DNA of 64,000 nt, taken from the NCBI GenBank assembly GCA_026686845.1, contig JAIVEN010000013.1, forward strand, positions 950,001 through 1,014,000, given 5' to 3'. The notes beneath the pieces were generated by a model. It saw only the letters and a program-made list of their open reading frames with translations, ran no database searches and was not told the origin of the DNA. Made by a program: the position numbers and the translations under genes. Of this stretch, positions 1-11,426 are shown one piece after another. Origin of the DNA: Adenanthera pavonina (lineage: Eukaryota > Streptophyta > Magnoliopsida > Fabales > Fabaceae). How positions within the stretch are numbered: the first letter of the stretch is position 1; each line of letters opens with the position of its first letter.

Positions 1-513
1 GATCGCCGCCCTGTCTGGCTTTGAAATTTTGGGAACCCAAGGCCGCAGAATATACATGTTATCATTGACCTTCTCCCTCCTCCTCCTCTCTGCTAGAAGG
101 TTCTTCGATTGATTTCCTTTCCCATTTTATCGCCTATACTTCCCATCATCCTCGTCTTCGTTCTGATCGCTGCAATCTCACATTGAATCTGACCGGCCCA
201 CCACGTGTTTGTTTAAATCCTTACATTGTCCCCTTGCTTCTTCTTCTTCTTCTCCAGGGGCTCCCCAAATTGATGGGTTTTGTCCAAGAGGAAGGGATTA
301 CCTTGGGAAGCTTTGAAAAAGGCGTCGCTTTTCATTCTGTCCTGTGGTTTCTGTCCTGTGGGTTGCTGTTGTTGAATTGATGCATGAAGTTCAATGCAGA
401 ATTGCGTTGATCTTGTGTGGGCAGACTTGAAGTCTCTGAGGCTATTGTACTCCCATCGTTATCATCACCTAAAAGAGGATTCATACTTAGTTGCATATGA
501 CTACTGATTAAAT

Positions 514-871
514 TCACGTCAATGTCAAAGCTCGTTTCCATAGCCTGGGGCTGTGATCAAATCGGTCACCTGATGATCTTCTGGCACCTGTTACAAAACT
601 CTACAGTTTAAAGTTGCTCCCATGCATAAAAGATGTCTCTCAAGGTGAGGATATACCAGTAACTGTATCACGTACTTGCTTGTTGCCACAGCTCAGCTAG
701 TCCACCTGGAGCTGGAATCAAAGCCAGCTGACTGCCAAATGTTTCCTGCAAAATAAATTATCGGTACTGATCATAAAACATTAGCTGAAAATGTGAAGTC
801 CATTTTGCTTATGCCAGAAGATGATGGTTTAATTTATAAAAGGAACTTACCTCCAAAGTAGTTGAGTCTAG
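514..871 (-). other. possible 3' end of an unrecognised spliced gene
   Basis: Three short minus-strand exons can be joined in one open frame: 871-851 (ends GAG before a good GTAAGT donor), 745-676 (follows TTTTGCAG, ends before GTACGT) and 587-514 (follows TTGTAACAG, ends in TGA). The middle exon reads ETFGSQLALIPAPGGLAELW. I do not recognise the family. Other splice choices are possible: frame 541-332 is open for 69 codons (starting METSFDIDV) and could be an alternative C-terminus. Upstream exons are not clear, so this may also be a non-coding transcript or a gene remnant. Confidence 0.27.
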
Positions 872-2932
872 CTATTGGAATAGTTCACCCAATTGGGTTT
901 GTTAGATAATAGAGTCTCTGCATGAATCTTGCTCATATACATGTTCAATTGGTAAGTAAACCCAAAAAACTAAATGAATATATACTCAGAATCAATTAGT
1001 TTTCTCAAAATAGTACCAATGCTTGTACTTGAAAGCACCTACACATATATACTGGCCGATATCAAATAAGATTTCATTTTCCCTTATATATGCCAAAATG
1101 GAAAAGGCCATTTAGTTTGATGATAATGTTAGATATAAGAGAGAAGATAAAGCATGTTAAACAATAATTATTGAGGGAAAAATGTTAAGTGGATTTAAAT
1201 ATTATTTATTTAATATTTAAAGCACTTAGCACTTGACGCGTTGTGATCATTGGATCAATCTAACGGTAGAGATCTGATCTGGTATAAATTTGAGATGAAT
1301 ATTTTTAATTAATCATTTTTTCAGAAACAGAATTTCAAATAACAACGTTCTGAAACGGTACATTCTAAAATAACATGTTATTTGATATTCTGTTTCAATT
1401 TGACAACAACGTTTCAAATACAATGTTCATGAAACGAACAGGTTCATCGACAATGTTTCAATTTTCTGTTTTCCACTATTATAAAAGGATCAGACTAGAG
1501 ACTAAAAGAATGACTCACGTTCTCTTTTCTTGCTTACAATCTCTCTGTTTCGTTCTGTATTTTAAGGTATATGCAATTGCTGTTAGATATCTTTGAAGCT
1601 TAGAATAATTTCTAGCAGTGATTCATCGGATCTCTGCAGCAAACTTAGTGGGGACGAATAACATTTTAAGGACAATCTATTATCATACGTTTCTGGGCAC
1701 TGGTTGTTTTTATATATTGTTTCTAACAGATGATGATGATAGCATAGCAGCAGTAGCAGAATTAATGAAAGAAAACACAAAAGGGAAAGGAGAAGAAACT
1801 AAAAATGGAGATCCATAAAAACCTAGTTGGAAGCAATAGTTAACTGCATCCTTATCCACCTTAATGTCAAAACTCTAATCATCCGAAAACAGAGTTACTT
1901 GTATATAATATTGCTGTAAATGCTAGCTCCCAATGGAGGATCGGAAGTTAAGAAAAAGCAAACGATCAGAATATACTATAATCCCTTTTTTTTTTCATTT
2001 GTTAATAATAAATTGAGAAAGTGGCCGTTACTGTGGTGGGTATTGGTAAAATGCATGAAGAGGGTGCATGAGAGAGAGTTTTGATATGAGAGAGAGTTGT
2101 ACATTCGTGTTAACTCAAATCGAATTAGTTAGAACCTAATATGATGTTTAAAAATCAATTAATATATTAAAAAAAGAGTCTAGGTTATAAATTATGACAA
2201 AAAGAAAATTCAAATCATAATCTTAGGTCTTGTTTACTTGAAAGCAATATTAGTGGAAGTGGACTAATGAATGTCATTAATACTCGACCACGACATTTGT
2301 TCATTCCAAATAATTATATATATATATATATAATCAAATTAACGGAGTTATAGCATAGCATGTGTTTACTTATTATTTTTCTAGTACCCGACCAAATTAT
2401 TTTTAACAATCTTAACTCAATCCTTTTAAAACCCGGTCAATTCAAATCATGCTAGATAATGTTTACTCAAAACAAGGTTAGTCCTTTTAAGTCTAATTTC
2501 GAGATTATCTCAAGTATATACCTCGAGATTTTTATTTAGCTTTGAAATATTTATTGTTTTTCTGGCCAACAATGATTTATCGTTCAACTATTTGACATTT
2601 AGAAATTCTCAAAGCATAGTTTACTTTTTGATTAACATTGATATCCAATAATATAAGTTCATAATTTTTTTGGGTTTGAATTTCAAAAGAGAACAATCAA
2701 TAAATATAAGTATTGTTTAATTTGATTACAATATATATATATATATATATATTGTTTTCCGTCAATCATGATCTTTAATAACTATCTTATTTTTCTAACG
2801 TGTTATATGTCATTTTTTCATTTCCTTTATAATATTATTATACTGTAGTTGTTATTTGATTTCTTTATAATTTAACAAAGACAAGGGATGTTTGGTACTG
2901 CATATATGAAGATATTGCATATGCTTTCTATT
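872..2932. other. intergenic, AT-rich, no gene seen
   Basis: No credible coding exon. It holds short (TA)n runs near 2311-2332 and 2730-2752 and ordinary AT-rich sequence. The open frames at 1375-1596 and 1583-1818 have no recognisable domain and no exon signals. Confidence 0.6.
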
Positions 2933-2945
2933 AAAAACAACCCCT

Positions 2946-3110
2946 AGAGCCCTTGGTGACATTCTTTCAACGGTTGATTACGCTAACAAGGCCAAGCTCA
3001 TGACTCGCTTCTTAGATACGGGATAGGTGTCTGTTTGTCTTTTTATTGTTTTGTCTTGTCTTGACCTCTCTAAATACTTGCTTTCTTCAATATACTTCCA
3101 TTTCTACTAA
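2946..3110 (+). mobile_element. short retroposed insert with target-site duplication
   Basis: An insert of about 165 bp lies between two copies of the same target sequence: AAAAACAACCCCTA at 2933-2946 and AAAAAACAACCCCTA at 3111-3125. The similarity continues leftwards (TTTCTATT versus TTTCTACT). The insert begins with an open stretch reading STVDYANKAKLMTRFLDTG and then a stop (TAG at about 3024), followed by a T-rich UTR-like segment and an A-run. This is the structure of a 5'-truncated LINE or processed-gene copy made by LINE machinery. I do not recognise the source protein. Confidence 0.5.
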
Positions 3111-3212
3111 AAAAAACAACCCCTACAATCATGTTGTACGAACATCCCAAGCTCTTCACCTTGTATTTTCTCATTTTTTTTTTTTTGGGTCAAATAAAAG
3201 CTCAGGTGTCTT

Positions 3213-3612
3213 GAGACCTGTTTGACAGCGTTTTCTATTTTATTGTTCTAAAAACAGTTTTTTTCAAGAATAAGTTTTGAAAATAAAAAAATAAAAAGAT
3301 CTATTTGAATAATTGTTCTCAAAATCATAAATAGTAAATGATAGATGAGTTATTCCAAATTTATAACTTTACCATTAATGAGGTGGGTGTTTTTCACCTT
3401 TTCTTGTGTTTTTCAGAATAAAAACTACAAAACACCTTAAAGATGTTCTGAGTTTTCTATTCTTTTACTTTTCAATTTTCCAGAACAGTTTTTAAAAAAC
3501 ATGTTTACCAAATAAGTTTTTTTATTTTGAACATGTTTACTAAATAAGTTTTTTTGTTTTTCTGTTTTTGAAAATAGAAAAACTATTTCTAAAAACTCTG
3601 TCAAACAGCCCC
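3213..3612. mobile_element. Tourist-like MITE (copy 1)
   Basis: Terminal inverted repeats: ACCTGTTTGACAG on the left, CTGTCAAACAG then CCCC on the right. The interior closely matches the two 376-bp copies at 45311-45686 and 60539-60914 (shared blocks with AAAACAGTTTT, GTGTTTTTCA and CACCTTAAAG). There is no coding capacity. The flanks are a weaker match to a 3-bp duplication (TTG/TTA) than in the other copies, so this looks like the oldest of the three. Confidence 0.7.
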
Positions 3613-4696
3613 TTATTTTCTCCTTTCAACATATGGCACACACATATAATTTATGTAATTTTTTTAAATAAAGATTTTATAAACGAAACACTTTCATATA
3701 TCCTATCCTTGTGGTAGGTAATTAAGGACTTTGAAGAAAAATTTGTACTAGTTATGTTAGAAAAGAGATCTAGGATTTCCATATTTCTTTCTCTTTTTTT
3801 TTTTCCTTTCCTGGAAAGGTTGTTGTAAAGAAAAGTCATCAAAGATTGTATCGAAGTCAAAGGAGACCAAATATTAGAATTTCTGGAATTCGCATTCACA
3901 CTACGATCCGGTCACCCCACGTTTGCTTGTGTTTGTTTAATCCACCAACCCACTCTTTTCTTCCAAATTTCTTTGGTCTAATTCACACACAAATAATCCT
4001 TAAAAGTACACATATTTACATTAGTCTATCCTTTTCCAGAATAACTTCATTCATTTAAAGGAAAAAAAGGAAAAATAAAAACTCGTTCTACATCTAACAT
4101 TTTGTAATACATTTGAAAAAAAACTAATTTATTCTAGTTATAGCTAATATGTAGCTCAAAAGTAATTGATTCTTCAACATACTATTTATAAATAAATAAG
4201 ATAATTTATACAGTCACTTTTAAGAAACCACTAACTTTTAATTTTTTTTGTTTTAATTTAAAGAGATAAAAAGAAAAAAAGATGGTAATTTCTATTCTTT
4301 TTTTTCTAAACTTTAAGTGAAGAAATCAATTTAAATTATTTATTTCACACTTCTAGAATAACAGGCAGCTGCTTTTCTTTTCTTACTTTGTTCGGGTAGT
4401 TATATACTTCCCTAACCAGTGAGAGAACTCAAATCATAATCAATAATCATGTTAAACATATAACATAAAAATAAAGCAAGTTTTTTGCTATGTCAGAGAA
4501 ATTAGATGATTCAATTAGTAAAACTTATTATATGGAAAGAGTATTTTTAAGGATATTCTTATATTTTTCTTCTATGTTTAGTTTCTGCAAACGTGTCAAG
4601 TAATCTCAGAAGGATCATTACATGCATAACAAAATAATCCTCTGTCCATTTCAAATTGAGGACGGCTCAATTGGAAGGAGATTGCAGCCCCCCCCC

Positions 4697-4745
<49 letters not shown>

Positions 4746-5346
4746 GACATTTAAAATTTAGGTGAACGATATTATTTTAAAAAATGTATAAAGTATTCCA
4801 GTACCCTTTGATTGTACATGAAATGTCATGAATAATACAGTTCATTCTTCAATTCTATGTAGTAATATAAAAAGATATGTTTAATTCTAGTGCATTATTT
4901 GACAGAAATTAATTCAGGCTCTATATTGAATTGGATTTTATTCTTCTAGAAATTCATCCAAGGAAATGTTTGGTTACTTTAATTCTTTTTTATTTCAAAT
5001 AACAAAATATATAATATTTATTATATCCACGTAAATTTGTACTTATTTTTTAATTCTACAATCCTCATCCTCTTTCCCTTTTTCACAATTAGCCTTGTGG
5101 TTGCTTGTTAACATGTATTGTTTCCAACCATTTTATTTTTTTTATAATAAATATTTAATCTATTAATATCCATTGGTACAAGTGAAAGCGAATCTTATTA
5201 ATTCCTATAAGTATTGAATTAAAGTTTTTCAAATAAAAAATAAAAGTTGAAAAATTTATTCTTTTAACAAATTCATTTGACTTGACTTTAATTAATTATA
5301 AGTTTAGAACTTAATATTATTAGTTTTAATGTAATATTAGTTTTAA
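3613..5346. other. intergenic, AT-rich with simple repeats
   Basis: No gene seen. A compound simple repeat sits at 4688-4738: a run of ten C, then (CT)n, then (TA)n. The open frames at 3651-3899 and 3846-4058 are overlapping low-complexity frames without domain features. Confidence 0.6.
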
Positions 5347-6040
5347 TGATGACAAATATAGATAAACAAGGAACAAAAGTATCATATGTGTCTAACATAT
5401 ATAATGTTTCTTATAAAAGTAAAATGTGCATTAGCATGTATTTAATTATGGTTATAATGCATATATCGTGTTATGTACTAATATATCCACTGTGTTCTTA
5501 TATTGTATAATACAATATGGATATATAAATTGAACTAACTACTTGGTTTGTAAGTGTAATACATTAAGTGTATGATTGTCCAAAAAGGAAGAGTGAGTAT
5601 TAGAATAAAGAAATGAAAATGAACATTATAACTCACTGAAAAAAGAATAAGAGAAATGATGCTCCAAGAATGGAAGATCAGAAGGGAGCATATCAAGAAA
5701 GAAATGATCAAGTTGAAATGGAACTCATTGTTTGAAGACCTAGTCACTAGGTATATTTTGTTTTCACTTAAGTCTTGAGGTGAGATTAATCTTTAAAAAT
5801 TTATTTAATCTTGTTACCATATGTTTTAAATGAATTAGATTAAGTAAATATGACGTTAGTATATATTAGAATTGAGAAATAATGGCTAACGAATGAATTT
5901 GGTATTTGTCTCATATTTTCGAAATGGTTTTCATGAAAAATTTTTACCTTATGCACATAACTTATGTAGGTTACAAGGATAAAGTCTCAATTTCAAAGCT
6001 TTTCTAAGAGTTCCCTTTTCGATTTCATGAAAAGTGTTGA

Positions 6041-6857
6041 GGTTATCCGTATAACGTAGGTGTTCACCATGTCCTCAGCTCTATCCAGAAGGTTGTCTTG
6101 ATAAGGTAGTTACCTTATTCGCATAAGGGAGTGAATAGTAAATGCCAAGTGTACTGTGCAGCCCGTTATTCGCATAACCGAGGGAGGTTATCCTGATAAC
6201 TTATATTTTTCATAAACTTAGTTTGCGCTGACAACCTATGTTAAATTCGATTTTAGTATAACCTAGGGAGATTATCCTGATAATCTATGTTTTTCATAAA
6301 CGTAGTTTGTGCTGATGACCTATGTTAAATTCGTTATCAACATAATCTTGGGAGGTTATCCTGATAACTTATGTTTTTCAAAAACTTAATTTGTGCTAAC
6401 AACCTATGTTAAATTCGATTTCAGCATAATCTAGGGAGGTTATCCTAATAACCTATATTTTTCATAAACTTATTTTGTGCTGATAATCTATATTAAATTC
6501 ATTATCAGTATAACCTTGGGAGGTTATCCTGATAACCTATATTTTTCAAAAACTTTGTTTGTGTTAATTGACTTTCATAAGCTTAGTTTGTGTTGATTAA
6601 ATGTTATCCGAACAAGGAATAACATCCTAAGAGGTTATTTTAATAATTCTTAAAGATATCCAAATTTGTGAGACGATTATTTGAACAACTAAGTAGGTTT
6701 TAATGAAAATGTTCTTGAACTAAAACTTAGTCATTCTAGAATGAACGTTATCCGCAAAACCTAGTTAGGGTATTCGCATAACGAAAGTCTAACATTAAAA
6801 CTAAGAGTCAACTGTCACATGTTATTCGCATAACTTGAAGAGGTTATCCGCATAATC
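6041..6857. repeat. array of GGTTAT-N4-ATAACC palindromes
   Basis: At least ten short inverted repeats share the layout (G/C)NTTAT-N4-ATAAN(C/G). Clear cases are at 6041-6055, 6113-6128, 6165-6178, 6186-6201, 6270, 6354, 6438, 6522, 6820-6835 and 6842-6857. The four-base centre is CCTG in the 84-bp units and TCGC, CCGC or CCGT elsewhere. Two copies have matched changes in both arms: CCTTAT with ATAAGG at 6113, and GATTAT with ATAATC at 6270. Confidence 0.75.
6182..6601. repeat. 84-bp tandem repeat, five units
   Basis: The motif GGGAGGTTATCC recurs at 6182, 6266 (GGGAGATTATCC), 6350, 6434 and 6518, exactly 84 bp apart each time. Each unit also carries TTTTTCATAAACTTAGTTTG and CAACCTATGTTAAATTCG-like blocks. 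The fifth unit degenerates after about 60 bp. Exact spacing with point differences means that units were duplicated and then diverged without indels. Confidence 0.85.
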
Positions 6858-7461
6858 TCTGTCAGACGCATTTAATATTGTAATTGAACGACTCTTTTTG
6901 CAAAGTAACGGCTAGAACTTATCTCTAATGGATAGATCTTGTGTCTAACGTCGAGTTAGATCACAATTCTATAAATAGAATATCATTTAAACTTATAGGT
7001 AACAATCTTAAGAGAATTTATACAAAAATGCTGTTCATATACATAAAATTTTTCTATATCAACATTATCTGAAAAACCCACTTCAATAGAGTGAGCTTAC
7101 AATGTATCATTTACTCTAAGAGAGGATTTTCATTCTGTATTTATTCTTTTCTACTATTTTCTGGGTAGATTCTTAGTGTGCATTATCATTAAGGGAGATT
7201 ACATATCTTGTAAGGGTGTAGGAGAGTGGTTTCACGAGTGCCTAATGAAACTTGTGTGATGTACTAAGCCTTCACAGGTGCCTGAACTAGTATAAATTGC
7301 TGTGTATTGCTCTTCATCTTCTCTATTTAATTGTTGTACTTAACTCTCTCTATTCATCACTGTTTTATTGCACATCTGGTGAAATTGGGTTGTGATCCAA
7401 AAAAGGTGAAAATCTTGAATCACTCAATTCACTCCCTCTTAGGTGATCAACCAACTTAACA

Positions 7462-9260
7462 AATATAGCTTTTACAGACGAAAAAACTTAATAATAAATA
7501 AATAAATATAAAATCATAATCATAAGTATTATAATTTTCAGTAAAGACCATCAATGGTAATTTCTAAAATTTGTTTATGATTATTAGGAATATCATTACT
7601 ATGATTAAACTAAACGTATGGATGTTATATTTGATGATGGTCACAACAACGACATTTTGAGCAAACCAAATAATTTTAATAATAGTTAGCAACAAAAATA
7701 ATTTTAGTAATATTTCTAACAATTATGTTCTTTAAGATTAAAAAATCATCTCCATACCAAATGACCCTTAATCATTATGTCAAACAAATATTCGTGCATC
7801 AAATGCAAATACAAGCATCCAATTAGATATTTAAAATAATCAAATACTAGTATTTTAAATGATTGCGTTTAAAATATTAAAAAAAAATAATGGTTTTGAA
7901 AAATAGAAACTCTTCTGATAAAAAAAATACAAAATCAATCATCAACGTATTAAATAATATAGGATCTTGAAATTATTAAACATGGATTTCAATGTAAGAA
8001 ACAACAGCACTTGCGTCAGCACGTAGAAGACTTGGCAATGGCAAATGGCAAAGCCAGCCTGCTTACGCGATACTCTTTCTGGTTTCTAGAACCAACCATA
8101 AAATATTGGAAAATCGGGCAGGGAATTCAACGGCATTCAAAAGTTGATCACTTTGTCCGGTTCAATTTATATTTTTGCGGTTATAGTCAAAGAGGAGAGT
8201 CCTCAAAACTTTCCGGCCCTTACCGGTATGGTCAGAAAACAGAGGCACGCAAATCCACTTTTACTTCTCAAACATTGCTAAAATTCTCTTGCGACACTGA
8301 GCAAATCCTTTTTATTTTGAACCTTCTTGCGGTAGGTAGCTTATGGACTCTTCTTCTTTATGTTCTTCTTTCTTTTTGTCCTGGGATTTCAGTCTTATGG
8401 GTTCATAATTCCTTTTTCTGGGTAGTATTTGTTTGATTGAATTTCTCTTCTGATTCTGTCCTGTAATCTCGTTTTGCTCTTTTCGGCTTTTAGAGGTGAA
8501 CTAATGCCCAACATGAATCGAACAGCTCTGAAATTAATAGGGGGAGTAATTTGGTTCGTAGCATTCACACTAGTGTATTTATCAAATGGAGTCTTTATTC
8601 TGTTATCATTTTTTTGGGAAGTTTTTATAAGAAATGGAGGTTGAATTTATATCATGTAATTTAATTGACGCAAGATGCCAATTGAACGAAGATAGGGAGG
8701 TATTAGGTAATTGGTTTAATTAAAGTAATTGATTATAATTCCGAAAAGAGATGAAGAAATGAAATTCTATTTTTTCCCTTGAGGCAACATATATCTTCTG
8801 AATGAAAATATGATTTTGTTCTAGGCTGCTTTGAATAAACTCATCTGGTTTCGCCTGCAAAATTCGGAGTGTATGGATAAGAAAAAATGAGGAGATGAAA
8901 GGAGAAGGATCGAAGGAGAACAGTTTTCCTCGTTTGAAAAGATTTTTTTTATTTTCCCTTCTGGTCAATCCTTGTTTTAAAGTCTTAAATTTTGAGGGAT
9001 TGAGACAAGACGGGAAAAATTCCCTCTCCTTCCCTCTCAAGATAAGTTTTAATTTTTTCCCCTTTCTTTTCATTTCCCCCCATTAATCATCCAAACAAGG
9101 GGAAGATAGATAGTTCTTTTCTATTCCATCCCCTTCAGTCATATTTTCCTCGACTGTTATTTGTGTTCCTTTTTCTTTTGTAGACTTAGAATCACATGAA
9201 TCATGAATGTTGTTATATAATTTGAATTCTTTTTGATTTAGCTGGGGATATTATAGAGAA
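7462..9260 (+). other. promoter and 5' UTR region of the PEARLI4 gene
   Basis: No separate gene seen. A plausible non-coding first exon ends at 8331 (CTTGCG before GTAGGTAGC). The matching acceptor is TTGATTTAG at 9240-9241, placing the start codon 20 nt into the next exon. The 141-codon frame at 8011-8436 runs over promoter, UTR exon and intron and has no domain features. The zone 8720-9090 is T-rich intron-like sequence. Confidence 0.45.
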
Positions 9261-11426
9261 ATGGCTCAGAACGGAAAAACAATCCCCAATTGTCCACATG
9301 CATCTAATCCTTACCATGAATGCTCGGAGGCTTGCTTGAGAAAGATCAAGGAAGGCAAGCCACAGAAAAACCAAAAGAGTTCAGGTTAATTCTAATCTAT
9401 GTTTGCTTTGCTTTATGTAGTGTCTAATTTTATGTGAAGTGAAATCCCAATTCTGCAGAATATATTGATGCTTCAAACTTTACCCAATTGGGAGTGTTTA
9501 ATTTTCTAGGAATTATTTATAGCCATCAATCTCTCAACATATGCAAAACCTTTATTTTTCTTTTCAAAGGTTACCGCAAAAGCGCAACAGACGGTGAGCT
9601 TGGCAAAAAGACTAATGAAGACAAACGAAGGCACTCATCTTGCCCAAAAGCATCTAATCCTTATCATGAATGTAATGACAATTGCTACAAGGGAATCTCA
9701 ACAGCCGAGTCAGGTTTTACCTGCTTTTCTGTCATCTCTTCAAAATTATCAGTGGTTTACTTTTCTGTTAAAATTTTGTTGTTTTTATCTAAATAATATT
9801 TAACCTGCAGTACTACATATCTTCTTATCATAAATTTGTGGGTTCTAAGAATGAGAGTTATCGCAAAGGATTGCCTGAAATATCTTTCTCATTCCTCTTT
9901 AGTATTAAATTTCCTCATTGCTTCCACTCAAAATTTGTGATTAATCTCCTTGATTTTATTGAAAGTAGAATGGAATTATCTAGAAACATACAGGCTTGAG
10001 AATGAAAAAGAACTGTGGTATCATTAGATTTTATTAAAAAGCTTGCATTCAAATATGATCACATCCTTGTCATCCAGATTTCGTTTGACCATTTCATAGA
10101 TGTGGATTTGTCTTCCTTGACAAAACATTTTACTCGTCACCTCATTCGTACCATCTTTGAATTGGTTTGATAAGCCCTTAAAACATGTAGTCACTGCACA
10201 TATGCATGTAGCTGTTAGAACTTAAACTTAAAAAGTGCACGTGGGGATTGACATAGACTGATTATTGGCTGCTGATTTAAGTCCATTCTAGTTGCAGGTG
10301 TCAATAAGGTTGTCAGGAGAAAGAAGCCAGAACCCCCTGTTATTGACAGTGTTCCTGCCTCAAAAATTGGGGCAATTTATTTCTCTGACGTTTCATCACC
10401 AATAGCACATTATGCTGAAAAGAATGGGGTGGAGATAGTGAACAATAAGAACATATCTCCTAAGCCAGTTTCAAGAGAAATTCATCACCAAGAAATCATG
10501 GTAGCGGCCTCCCTTCTCTCTCATGCTCTTCGGACAAACTTTATTTTTGTTTCTTTTCATTTGTTTTTGTTTGTTTGTTTGTTTTGTCAAGCCCATGTGA
10601 GACAGACACATAGTTAATGTTGTCTCTTGCACTTTCGTTTCTCTGGCAGCCTGCCCACCACAAGGACCTACCAAAGGATTGTGCTGGGCATCATGGCAGT
10701 CCAAAACACACAAAACAAGAAGGGGAAAAAAATGGTTCTCATAAAGTTTTTCCAATTACCTATGCTGATGACACAGGAGGTCTCACCACTTCAAATGGTG
10801 GATCGTTGGATTTTAGTAATGAGGATAGTGAGGAGGAAGAGATTGAATCTGTGGTTTCTGAATCCCGTGTTTCCATTGGAAGGTATCACGTGAAAGAAAG
10901 CTATGCTCCAATCCTGCAATCTATCTTTGACAAGTATGGCGATATAGGAGAAAGCTGTCATTTGGAATCAGTCGCCATGCGCTCTTATTACATGGAATGT
11001 GTATGTTTTGTGGTTCAAGAGCTACAGTCCACCTCAACAATGGAGTTAACCCAGTCCAAAGTCAAGGAATTATCGGCAATTCTTAAGGATGTTGAGTCAG
11101 CTCAACTCCGAGTAGCCTGGTTGCATAGCATACTAGATGAAATTGCTGAGAACATGGAAGCCATCAATCAGCACCAAGAGGTGGAGATGGCGAAGGCTAA
11201 CTGTGATCGTGAAGCTGAAACCCTGCGGGAAGAGCTTGATTCAGGTTTGAAAACTTTGGCTCAGAAAGAACAAGAGGTTGCTACTATCAAAACAAGAATT
11301 GCCAATGCCAAAGATCGCTTGAAAGAGCTTGAGCTCACATCTTCTGAACTGGACAAGAGCATGCTGTCAATCAAGTCCGAGGTCAGTAAATTCAATAGTA
11401 AATCCTTGTTAGATGGATTATTGTAG
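9261..11426 (+). CDS. PEARLI4-domain (phospholipase-like) protein
   Basis: Four coding exons join in frame: 9261-9384, 9570-9713, 10298-10500 and 10650-11426, giving 415 residues. Residues from about 235 to 405 match the plant family annotated as phospholipase-like PEARLI4 (GRYHVKESYAPIL, later a long coiled coil rich in Glu and Lys). The family name is historical: I see no lipase catalytic motif, and the biochemical role is not known to me. Residues 158-235 are acidic and low in complexity. The N-terminus carries two copies of a cysteine motif, C-x9-C-x3-C with core ASNPYHEC: C11/C21/C25 in exon 1 and C65/C75/C79 in exon 2. Exon 2 is 144 nt with phase-1 introns on both sides, so it can duplicate without breaking frame. 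The same motif opens the next gene, SYF2. The start ATG follows GAGAA and is the first in the exon. No broken residue or frameshift is seen. Confidence 0.85.

Larger units (their letters stand above)
5347..7461. mobile_element. probable solo LTR of a Copia-type retrotransposon
   Basis: The segment opens with TGATGACAAATA and closes with ATTCACTCCCTCTTAGGTGATC followed by CTTAACA. I associate this start and end style with long SIRE/Copia-like plant LTRs. No gag or pol frame is present, and no TGGTATCAGAG primer-binding site follows, so it fits a solo LTR better than a full element. I could not find a clean 5-bp target duplication, so the exact borders are uncertain. It contains an 84-bp tandem array and many palindromes, described separately. 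Confidence 0.4.

Noticed and set aside
183..380. 65-codon frame with a Leu run, signal-peptide-like
   Set aside because: The Leu run comes from a CTT/TTC repeat in a pyrimidine-rich leader-like region; there is no homology and the start is weak.
6182..6601. 84-bp repeat as a CRISPR array
   Set aside because: There are no unique spacers between short repeats; the whole unit is repeated and the host is a plant nuclear genome.
5352..7468. CAAATATAG at both ends of the LTR-like segment as a target duplication
   Set aside because: The copies do not sit at matching distances from the TG...CA termini, and 9 bp is too long for a Copia duplication; probably chance in AT-rich DNA.
8011..8436. 141-codon open frame upstream of the PEARLI4 gene
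   Set aside because: It starts in promoter sequence, crosses a likely non-coding exon and its donor, and shows no domain or sensible composition.
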